A stretch of 64,000 nt of DNA from Gammaproteobacteria bacterium (GTDB lineage: Bacteria; Pseudomonadota; Gammaproteobacteria; DSM-16500): NCBI GenBank assembly GCA_013816845.1, contig JACDDU010000002.1:310001-374000 (forward strand). Direction: 5' to 3'. A model generated the notes under the pieces. That model did no database searches and was not told where the DNA came from. It saw only the letters and a list, made by a program, of their open reading frames with translations. Below are positions 36,459 through 43,608 of this stretch, one piece after another (within the stretch, counting starts at the first letter, position 1; every line of letters starts with the position of its first letter). The position numbers were made by a program, and so were the translations under genes.

Positions 36459-36612
36459 AATTTGATATACGCTTATAATGATTTTGGAATGAAATAATAG
36501 TCCTTGGTAATAGGTATTTCAAGTTAATTGGCGACAGGTTGTCTCTTGATACATGCTAACAAAGTAAATTACAATTCTTTGGAGTTAAGCGTGCTTATTA
36601 AAAAAGGAATTC

Positions 36613-36903
36613 ATGATGGATTTTTTTTCCAAATCATCTCACAAAACCATGACGCAAATAATCAGTCAACTTTCTAATCAGGAAAGAACTCGATTTTCTA
36701 ACTTCATACAAAGAAAATTTTTATTATCGACAGATGATGTTTATAATGCCCCCTATAGTTTGAATTTAATTAAGCAAATACAAAGTTATCGTATAGAGAA
36801 AAATGCTTTGTCTTTAAACCCTCAACAAGAACAACTTTTGATTAGTTTATTTAAAGAGTTTAAAGAGCCGGTATTAACTTCACGACGTTCTCAACTTAAA
36901 TGA
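36613..36903 (+). CDS. Hypothetical small protein, 96 aa
   Basis: Unknown helical, basic protein starting with AAAAAAGGA seven bases upstream. Content includes KTMTQIISQLSNQERTRFSN and a Gln/Glu-rich later half (LNPQQEQLLISLFKEFKEP). No signal peptide, membrane segment or family. It sits alone between the divergent F-box/ankyrin gene and the DMT transporter. Confidence 0.55.
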   Translation: MMDFFSKSSHKTMTQIISQLSNQERTRFSNFIQRKFLLSTDDVYNAPYSLNLIKQIQSYRIEKNALSLNPQQEQLLISLFKEFKEPVLTSRRSQLK

Positions 36904-37137
36904 AAGCTATAATGAGTTGATTTCATTCTCAGTCGCATGAATCTTGATTTACTCGTCAGGGATCTCGATGAAAATAACCACTATAATCAATAATCTATGC
37001 TTACCTTGTGGTTTAGATTATAACTTACAGTGCTTGTACAACGAAAAAAGAAGAGGTAAAAAAATAATCAGGTTGGTCAAGTCTTATACCCTATGCTAAA
37101 ATCCTTTTTTATCTTATAACTTATACTTAAAATCATC

Positions 37138-38028
37138 ATGCCTATTACTCATGTTTTATTAGTTTTACTTGTTGTTATTATTTGGGGTGTTAATTTTCTT
37201 TTTGTTAAATTGAGTCTTGACGAGATTTCTCCCTTACTACTTTGCGCTACTCGTTTTTTCTTAGCAAGCGTGCCAGCTATTTTTTTTATTAAACTACCAG
37301 CCGGCCAATTTAGAATCGTTGCTTTGTATGGATTAGTCATGTTTGCCATGCAATTTTTATTTTTATTCATCGGTATGCGTGCAGGAATGACCCCAGGCAT
37401 GGCATCATTAATTATGCAAGTCCAAGTATTTTTTAGTATGTTTTTCGCAGCCCTTTTGCTAAACGAAATGCCGCGAATTTGGCAGGTTATAGGCGCATGT
37501 ATTTCCTTTCTCGGTATTGGCGTTGTAGCAATGCATTTTGATAGTCATGTTTCATTAACAGGATTTATTTTTATTTTAGCTGCTGCGGCATCGTGGGGGA
37601 TTGGTAACCTTATAACTAAACGAGCTGATAATATGAATATGTTTGTTTTAGTTATCTGGGGAAGTTTCGTTGCGTGTTTTCCGACTTTATTCTTATCATT
37701 TATTATTGAAGGTCCAAAAAATATATTAACGACTTACCAACATGTAACATGGCTTGGGTTAACTTCATTATTTTATATCGTTTTTGCATCAACTTGGATT
37801 GGATATGGTATATGGAATTGGCTGTTAAGCCGTCATCGAGTTGGGTTAATCGTACCTTTTACTTTGCTGGTCCCTATTGTAGGTGTTTTAACTTCAGTTT
37901 TAATATTAGATGAACCGTTACAAACTTGGAAATTAACGGCAGGATTTTTAGTTATTGCAGGCTTAGTAATCAATCTAGGTTTGTTTCGCTCAAGATCTAT
38001 AATAAGCCCTGCAAGTCTTAACGAATAG
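37138..38028 (+). CDS. EamA/DMT-family transporter
   Basis: A 296-residue inner membrane protein with ten predicted membrane segments in two EamA halves. The first opens with HVLLVLLVVIIWGVNFLFVK and contains GMRAGMTPGMASLIMQ and AALLLNEMPRIWQ; the second contains AAASWGIGNLITKRAD, YGIWNWLLSRHRVG and VLILDEPLQTWKL. The pattern is close to E. coli EamA (cysteine/O-acetylserine exporter), but substrates in this family vary. No Shine-Dalgarno is obvious. It is convergent with a GNAT gene. Confidence 0.9.
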   Translation: MPITHVLLVLLVVIIWGVNFLFVKLSLDEISPLLLCATRFFLASVPAIFFIKLPAGQFRIVALYGLVMFAMQFLFLFIGMRAGMTPGMASLIMQVQVFFSMFFAALLLNEMPRIWQVIGACISFLGIGVVAMHFDSHVSLTGFIFILAAAASWGIGNLITKRADNMNMFVLVIWGSFVACFPTLFLSFIIEGPKNILTTYQHVTWLGLTSLFYIVFASTWIGYGIWNWLLSRHRVGLIVPFTLLVPIVGVLTSVLILDEPLQTWKLTAGFLVIAGLVINLGLFRSRSIISPASLNE

Positions 38029-38054
38029 ATTTCATTAAGTAGCGAGATGCTTAG

Positions 38055-38699
38055 TTAAGCACTCAGCCTGGTAGGTTGAAAATCTTTTTCCGCACTTATA
38101 GTAGGTTTAACAAGATCTGCTGTTTTCATCGAGAAAAAGAAATGTGGATACCCGTATTTATTTTTCTCAGCGACTTTTTTTAAACCAACACCTTCTAATA
38201 TTTTGACGGAAGCCACATTATCTGTATGCGCATCTGCCGTCAAAACTGAAAGCGGTTCGCCCCCTATTTGATAATTATGTTTGATTATTTCAGGGACGTA
38301 TTCTTTGACTAGGGCTGATACTGCTTCAGTGCCATAACGTTGTCCCCAGGCAGATTTATTAAAAAGATATCCCACATCTGCTTCACCTGGATAAGGCGTA
38401 TGAACTAGACCGACTATGCCAATAAATTCTTTCCCACCATCATTTTTTGAAACAGCAAAATCACTTAAAGGATTATTTCTATTCCATTGGGCGGCCCAGT
38501 ATACAACCATGTGTTTTGTATCCTCAATAGACCAGGGAAGTCCATCAGCATTTTTCATCATTACAACCGGGTCATTACACAGTTTAACAATATCATCACA
38601 ATAAGTTGTGTTAATTGATTCTAAATGTAACCGGGCTGTATCGATGGTAACATCTAATCTTCCTGTTTTTTCATCAACGGTAAATTTAATTTCACTCAC
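38055..38699 (-). CDS. GNAT family N-acetyltransferase
   Basis: A GNAT acetyltransferase of the RimJ/RimL type (Acetyltransf_3). DTARLHLESINTTYCDDIVKL is the start of the fold; EFIGIVGLVHTPYPGEADVGYLFNKSAWGQRYGTEA is the core with the acetyl-CoA loop (GQRYGT), followed by HTDNVASVKILEGVGLKKV, the classical C-terminal motif. I prefer the GTG at 38699, which has AAGGA eight bases upstream, to the ATG at 38723. The substrate, probably an amino group of a protein or small molecule, is unknown. Confidence 0.85.
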   Translation of the reverse strand: MSEIKFTVDEKTGRLDVTIDTARLHLESINTTYCDDIVKLCNDPVVMMKNADGLPWSIEDTKHMVVYWAAQWNRNNPLSDFAVSKNDGGKEFIGIVGLVHTPYPGEADVGYLFNKSAWGQRYGTEAVSALVKEYVPEIIKHNYQIGGEPLSVLTADAHTDNVASVKILEGVGLKKVAEKNKYGYPHFFFSMKTADLVKPTISAEKDFQPTRLSA

Positions 38700-39153
38700 G
38701 TGTATATTCCTTAATATTCCCATGGTAGGTGAGCGTTAATTTAATGTGAATGTGATTAACTTTCAAGCTAAATAAACCGTTAGACAGTAAATCAGTACGC
38801 TTTGCTTTGTGATAACTAACTTGGATTTATTTATAGAAAAAAAGAAGAAGGAAGATTAATCGTTTAATGATGGTGCAACTTTGAGGGGTCACTTAAGGTG
38901 ATCTTATATGAATAAAATTATATCTAGCTGTGAACAATGTGGATGATAAGTCGTTTTACGTGGATAAACGTTCAGCCAAAATGATCTGAACGTTTATGTT
39001 GTAATGATGAACTTGACTGTGCCTGATATAAAAATATTTCAAATGTATTTCATGCTATGACACGTGATAGGTTCATTAATTCTTGCGCGCCTATCATATC
39101 TTCAACACTTCCAGACATCTTTGAACCCGTGATGTTTAATTTGTATTGAGTCA
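38700..39153. promoter_or_regulatory. Intergenic region with DnaA-box-like sites and a 12-bp inverted repeat
   Basis: No gene is seen. TGTGGATGA (38939-38947) and CGTGGATAA (38960-38968) each differ by one base from the DnaA box TGTGGATAA. The second runs into ATAAACGTTCAG (38964-38975), which is repeated as an exact complement at 38986-38997 around a ten-base loop. The function is unknown; it is not accompanied by the clustered boxes and AT-rich unwinding region of a replication origin. Confidence 0.4.
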
Positions 39154-40242
39154 TTAAGACTTAGTAAGGTAACGGTTTGGTTGGGGTTCGCAACTTAATA
39201 CATCAGTATTTTTTCCTTGCTCATTAAATGCTGTAAGATGTTGATTGAGGCGTGACTGTACATTAATGGCATCTTTTTTAAAACGATGAAATAAAGAATT
39301 ATTAGCTAAAATTGATAGTGGAGCTGCAATTTTAGCTGTATCACTGTGTTGGATAGGGTAAACGCGAGGTCCTTCCTTAATATTATTTACCGTAAAACCT
39401 TGTTTTTTTAAAAGTTCAATAACGCGTGTCAAATGACATGCACCTATTGCAATAAAAGAATTACCTGACTGAAAATATTCAGTAATTTTATCTGCATAAA
39501 TCAAATCGCGATCATTAGAAATGCTATTCAATATTTGTTTGGTAATTTCAGAATGACTCTTCTCAATATCATGAAAAAGTAATTCATTAATCCCTTGAAG
39601 GTCACCTTCTTGATAAAATTGGCTTAATTTATTTGCTTTAGCTTTCATCACAGCTTCACTCACCAGCACGGCTTTAATTTGATCCATAAAAACTTCTAGT
39701 TGCTGCTGATAATTAAATTCTAAACCAAAAATATTACTTAATTCACTTTCAAGCGAATTTAGATAGATAATAGGTTTTTTCAATTTGTTGGCTTGGTTTA
39801 ACAATAGAAGTTCTAAATGAGGACCGTCTGTTAATCCAAGATTTTTTTGTCTTAATATTAAACAAGCTTGCCAAAGAAGGCTAAAGGGCGGGGTGGTACT
39901 TTTCATCTTATCAAAAATAGCTGATAGTTTTTCTTTGCTACACTTTGCTTTGTAAGCAAATAATTCAATCATCTTGTCACGATATTCATCCTCAATTTCA
40001 AAAGGAATGATTTCTTTTTTATGATCGTTAAACCACTCTTTAATTAAACTATCATATACACTAGTTATTTCATCATGGTCACTGCTGCATTCAAAACCCA
40101 CACGATCAGCATGTTCAAATGCATGCTTTGCGACACTAGATAAAGCAATGCTATCCGCATCTCGGCAAGGTATCGTGCCTAAGAGATAATTTATCTTATT
40201 GTCTTTTACTATTCTATAAAAAATATTTTCCCGGGTTTGCAT
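39154..40242 (-). CDS. TraB/GumN (TIKI-like) family protein
   Basis: A 362-residue protein; the start at 40242 has AAGGGA upstream, while the frame continues to 40302 without support. Family pattern: ENIFYRIVKDNKINYLLGTI at the N-terminus, HADRVGFECSS, LGLTDGPHLELLLLNQANKL (usual GxD..l...A), LSQFYQEGDLQGINELL (W/Y-x-x-GD), and the C-terminal SFIAIGACHLTRVIELLKK with the conserved GA-x-H-L. In TIKI-type metalloproteases the first motif is GTxH; here it is GTIP, so one metal ligand is missing and activity is doubtful. No signal peptide is seen, unlike GumN. The tail after residue 310 is not part of the family. Confidence 0.75.
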   Translation of the reverse strand: MQTRENIFYRIVKDNKINYLLGTIPCRDADSIALSSVAKHAFEHADRVGFECSSDHDEITSVYDSLIKEWFNDHKKEIIPFEIEDEYRDKMIELFAYKAKCSKEKLSAIFDKMKSTTPPFSLLWQACLILRQKNLGLTDGPHLELLLLNQANKLKKPIIYLNSLESELSNIFGLEFNYQQQLEVFMDQIKAVLVSEAVMKAKANKLSQFYQEGDLQGINELLFHDIEKSHSEITKQILNSISNDRDLIYADKITEYFQSGNSFIAIGACHLTRVIELLKKQGFTVNNIKEGPRVYPIQHSDTAKIAAPLSILANNSLFHRFKKDAINVQSRLNQHLTAFNEQGKNTDVLSCEPQPNRYLTKS

Positions 40243-40506
40243 TATTTTTTCCCTTAAAATGTAAATTGAATTCTCAGACCTATACACACAAAGATTAAGC
40301 ATAATAAGATTATTTAGCCCCTGATGGAATATTTAGATTAAAAATTTCTTAACTTTACCACTTCTACTTCTTGTAAATATTCTTATTATGTTAATTGATT
40401 TCCTCAAATTAATTGCATGGTTCTTTCATTTATACATTTAGTTTTTCTGAAGATTTAAAAGTCAAAAACCACGCAATCGTTTATTTGCTAAATTAAAATC
40501 AAATTT

Positions 40507-40905
40507 TTAAGTGTTGATAAATTTGGTAAGTGCCTTATGAACTAAATCATTATAAACTTCTCGCCGCGCAATTGAATGAAGCTCAATAATTTTTGCTGAC
40601 AAAACTAGTGTAGGCTCAGAATTTACACCCGCAGCTAAATCATAGATAACATCCTGGGGGTATCCCGTGTAACTCGCTAAACCCTCAAGCGAGTATTCGT
40701 TGTTAATTAAAAGATCGTTTACTAACTTACTAATTGTTAAACTACTTATCATAGAATTCTCCACTGAACCATGCTCATGGCACCATACTGTTAACTCTTG
40801 ATAGAGGTAAATAAAAAAAACTAGCTCCAGCAAAAGGATTTCCTTTTTTGATAAATTAATAATGTAAGGCCTAAATAAACTTAATAATAGATCCGTTGAT
40901 GCCAT
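40507..40905 (-). CDS. Hypothetical protein, paralogue of 9970-10395
   Basis: Unknown 132-residue protein starting at the ATG at 40905, with AAAGGA upstream; the open frame continues to 41088 without support, and only the shorter form aligns with the paralogue. Shared positions include MASTDLLLSLFRPY against MSATQPFYTLFKDTY at the start, KLVNDLLINNEYSLEGLASYTG against LIINDILASTHYNLMGIAVY, and the HTH-like YPQDVIYDLAAGVNSEPT against TPEEVITDIIIGCNTQPS. It is divergent from 41157-42530 and two genes away from the borosin-like locus. A regulatory role is possible on the basis of the HTH-like rhythm. Confidence 0.7.
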   Translation of the reverse strand: MASTDLLLSLFRPYIINLSKKEILLLELVFFIYLYQELTVWCHEHGSVENSMISSLTISKLVNDLLINNEYSLEGLASYTGYPQDVIYDLAAGVNSEPTLVLSAKIIELHSIARREVYNDLVHKALTKFINT

Positions 40906-41156
40906 ATATGTTCCTTTTTTGGTTAAAATCCACCGATATTTACTTTGAAATAATTTGATCTTTCTTAGCGTGCTGTTCATAACTTGTTGCATAATTCTAG
41001 ATACGGCAACGTAAGTGAGTATAAAACCATTGATATCATTTATTTTATACCTGATAATTCTTTGCATTTTTTTATCAGTATTTTTCATCGTAAATTTTTT
41101 AGCAAAAAAAATACTATAAAATTATTAACTACAATCTTTAGATCAAAAGGAAAATA
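40906..41156. promoter_or_regulatory. Divergent promoter region
   Basis: A 250-bp AT-rich region between two divergent genes. It holds an open extension of the minus-strand frame that I regard as non-coding. TATAAAATTATTAACT at 41113-41128 is a possible -10 region for the plus-strand gene. Confidence 0.35.
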
Positions 41157-42530
41157 ATGACTACCGATACTAATTATGAGACGGGTCTAGTCAAGGTTTA
41201 TTGGGAAAATATACGACACAGAGTCGCGAAGGTTGAGCCATTCCTTGCCAAGCTGATAGATGAATTAACTCCTGATTCAAGCTTACCATTATATTTAGCA
41301 TATTATCCCTATGGGGCGAATGATGCTGATACTCAAAGTTCACTTTTTCCAATGGATAAAGGTTTTTATCGGATAACGGATGTTTGTGCGCCCAAGGATA
41401 TTGTTAAAAATCTTGGATATAGTATTAATAGTACGCCTTTAGGAATGGTTCTTGATAAAGAATTAGAGTGTTATATTGACTTAAAAGATCAGGGTATTAC
41501 TTTGCCTTGGCTAATTTACACACCTGGGAAAGTATTTCCTTTCTCGAGAATTTTAAATCAAAAAAGCCAACGTATTTATGAACCCAATGGTTTACTTTCC
41601 TCAACAGCTGGTGCTAGATCTGTTTTTATGTTGCCTAATATTGGTTCCGCAATTAATCATTCTAATTTACAGCGCGATTTTAATCTTAAATGCCATTCTC
41701 CCAAGTCCTTGTATGAACACTGGCATGTATTTAAAGAAATTGTAAATAGCAAAGTTGTTAATTCCGATTGGCGTTGCTGCGTAATGTATTTTGCTGAAAA
41801 ATGGGTTACTAAAATTCATAATGATAAATCGTGGTCACGGCTCAAGCAGTATTTACATGAGTTAGCTTGGCATCAATATCAGTATGAACGAAATCGTATT
41901 TATTATGATATTACTTTCTCTATGATTCAAAAAAAACGCAACTTAAAGCCTAACCCATATTTAGCTGATACCGCACGTCATCTATTTGCAACCGCTCTAG
42001 GGGCAGCACCTGGATATGTACCTGCAATAAATAATGAATCTTTACCTTATCAATTATTACAGAACATATTCGTTTCCTCATATGGACTTAAAAAATATTT
42101 TCCTACGATAATGAAGCCGTCTCATTATTGTTTTGAAACTGATAATTTTCCCATTTATTATTCGTTACAAAACCCCTCTACACATGTGTTTTCCCCGAAG
42201 TCAAGAGAGGTCTCCAGTACTTTGTCTGAAATGCGTGAATTACAGCATATTATGCGTATTTTTTTGGATGAATTATCTCAAAACGATAGCGTGTGTCGAG
42301 ATACAATTATTGGAAAAGTTGCTCAAGAAGTACAATTTCAATACTTTCATAATAAAGTTGACCGTCATGGTGTTATCAATTCGTCAGAGCAACTGGAAAA
42401 AATTGATCGCAGATTTAATAAAAACCACCATAAGTTTAAAAATAGTGGTGCAAAATTTGCTAGTGACGCCCCTTTTGTAAGAGGGTGTATAAGTATTAGT
42501 AGAATTAGAAAAAAAAATAATAATAATTAA
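41157..42530 (+). CDS. Hypothetical protein, 457 aa, next to the borosin-like locus
   Basis: Not recognised. AAAGGA precedes the start. The protein is soluble and basic, rich in aromatic residues. Conserved-looking blocks are LYLAYYPYGANDADTQSSLF, RSVFMLPNIGSAINHSNLQ, LKQYLHELAWHQYQYER, ATALGAAPGYVPAINNESLP, YGLKKYFPTIMKPSHYCF, and FPIYYSLQNPSTHVFSPKSR. The last three read like a compact enzymatic or nucleic-acid-related domain, but I cannot name it. The gene runs towards the methyltransferase and their stops touch (42530 and 42527 overlap by four bases), an arrangement that tends to be kept when genes travel together. It could be part of the cluster or an unrelated neighbour. Confidence 0.6.
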   Translation: MTTDTNYETGLVKVYWENIRHRVAKVEPFLAKLIDELTPDSSLPLYLAYYPYGANDADTQSSLFPMDKGFYRITDVCAPKDIVKNLGYSINSTPLGMVLDKELECYIDLKDQGITLPWLIYTPGKVFPFSRILNQKSQRIYEPNGLLSSTAGARSVFMLPNIGSAINHSNLQRDFNLKCHSPKSLYEHWHVFKEIVNSKVVNSDWRCCVMYFAEKWVTKIHNDKSWSRLKQYLHELAWHQYQYERNRIYYDITFSMIQKKRNLKPNPYLADTARHLFATALGAAPGYVPAINNESLPYQLLQNIFVSSYGLKKYFPTIMKPSHYCFETDNFPIYYSLQNPSTHVFSPKSREVSSTLSEMRELQHIMRIFLDELSQNDSVCRDTIIGKVAQEVQFQYFHNKVDRHGVINSSEQLEKIDRRFNKNHHKFKNSGAKFASDAPFVRGCISISRIRKKNNNN

Positions 42531-43303
42531 ATTAAATTCAATGCTTTAGCTATTGGATAATCATAGGGTGTTTTAGGTAATGGTGGAAAATACAGGGTTG
42601 AAATACTTGTGAGTTTAATTTTAGCTAATTCCCGCAATGTATAAGTTTCTATTTTTGGGGCAAATCCTGGATATTGTGCTGCTTCGTATAATATAATTTT
42701 ATGCGCTGATTCGTAATATGTCCTCAAATAATTGTATAATAGTTTAATTCCGATCTCGTTATTAAAATATTCAGGATTATTTACTGCGCCTATCACATCT
42801 GCTTGCCACAAAATAAGATGGCTACATGGATCAAATTTTCGACGATAAATAAGAAAATCAGTGGCTTCAAAAGATTGCTTTCCACATGAGCTAGGGTCAA
42901 TTAATAGATCGGCAAAAAGACAATCTTCTGTAGAGACTCCTGGTAAAATCCTTACATCATAACCTTCTTTTTTTGCCAAACATGCAGCATCTAATCCAGG
43001 CTTAGCAAAAACTGTAGGATGGCCATAAAATACAACACAAACATGACTACCTTTTCGCACTTTTTCTAAAATAAAATTGGTGATAGCTTCATAACATTCA
43101 ATTCGAAGCTGAAACTTTTTATATAAATCATCTAGTGATTCTGAATTAAAATTAGTTTTTTGAATCCATTCTTTCATAAGAGGCTCATTCACTAGATAAA
43201 GAACATGATCTGCCTGTTTAATATAAGCTTTTGTCTCCATTGTCATGTGCGACAAAAATTTAATACCTGAGCCAACCAATACTAAGGAGTTTTTCTTATT
43301 CAT
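42527..43303 (-). CDS. Borosin-type peptide backbone alpha-N-methyltransferase (split, SonM/OphMA-like)
   Basis: A 258-residue SAM-dependent enzyme of the tetrapyrrole-methylase fold. It opens with SLVLVGSGIKFLSHMTMETK. The features are those of borosin enzymes, not of cobalamin methylases: SLDDLYKKFQLRIECYEAI provides Tyr61, Arg67 and Tyr71, matching the catalytic Tyr66-Arg72-Tyr76 of OphMA; VVFYGHPTVFAKP (Tyr93) and GYDVRILPGVSTEDCLFADL plus LLIDPSSCGKQSFEATDFL follow OphMA almost position for position. Known members methylate backbone amides of a peptide; in split systems the peptide is a separate protein. The 62-codon gene 26 bases upstream is the likely substrate. GGTGAAG precedes the start. 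No precursor domain is fused at the C-terminus, consistent with a trans-acting enzyme. Confidence 0.92.
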   Translation of the reverse strand: MNKKNSLVLVGSGIKFLSHMTMETKAYIKQADHVLYLVNEPLMKEWIQKTNFNSESLDDLYKKFQLRIECYEAITNFILEKVRKGSHVCVVFYGHPTVFAKPGLDAACLAKKEGYDVRILPGVSTEDCLFADLLIDPSSCGKQSFEATDFLIYRRKFDPCSHLILWQADVIGAVNNPEYFNNEIGIKLLYNYLRTYYESAHKIILYEAAQYPGFAPKIETYTLRELAKIKLTSISTLYFPPLPKTPYDYPIAKALNLI

Positions 43304-43329
43304 ACTTCACCCAAATACTAAATATGCGT

Positions 43330-43518
43330 TTATATTTGAAAAATAGTAGATCGGTCCGCCAATGGCCCCTTTTGATTTAGTAGTTTTTTTAAGCTATTAC
43401 TATCATTCGTTAAGAAGGATATTTGAATTTCTTTAGGTTGAGTTTTAATTAGATCTAGTAATTCAATACGATAATGAGCATTGACTGCCAAATATTCGAG
43501 CAATTTTATAGTATCCAT
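43330..43518 (-). CDS. Putative split-borosin precursor peptide, 62 aa
   Basis: A short protein directly upstream of, and on the same strand as, the borosin-type methyltransferase (26-base gap), with AGAAGG before its ATG. Residues 3-50 look like the helical borosin-binding domain of precursors such as SonA: TIKLLEYLAVNAHYRIELLD, LIKTQPKEI, then NDSNSLKKLLNQ, i.e. LLxxLA followed by a Leu-rich pair of helices and an acidic turn. The last dozen residues (GPLADRSTIFQI) would hold the core, with STIFQI giving small, beta-branched and aromatic side chains as in known cores. Assignment rests on context and pattern; no protease site is visible. Confidence 0.78.
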   Translation of the reverse strand: MDTIKLLEYLAVNAHYRIELLDLIKTQPKEIQISFLTNDSNSLKKLLNQKGPLADRSTIFQI

Positions 43519-43608
43519 AGAACCTTCTATCGCACAAATTGAGTTTAATATCTTATAATTAAATTTAATTCAAATCTACTTTGTAAAATTTATTAATATT
43601 TAATAAAT

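Noticed and set aside
38939-38997. Replication origin
   Set aside because: Only two imperfect DnaA-like boxes and no dnaA, gidA or parAB genes or clustered AT-rich repeats.
40906-41088. N-terminal extension of the HTH-like protein
   Set aside because: No ribosome-binding site, and absent from the paralogue at 9970-10395, which aligns from the internal ATG at 40905.
42527-43303. Annotation as uroporphyrin-III C-methyltransferase or precorrin methylase
   Set aside because: The fold is shared, but the motifs after residue 55 follow borosin enzymes, and no corrin or sirohaem gene is nearby.
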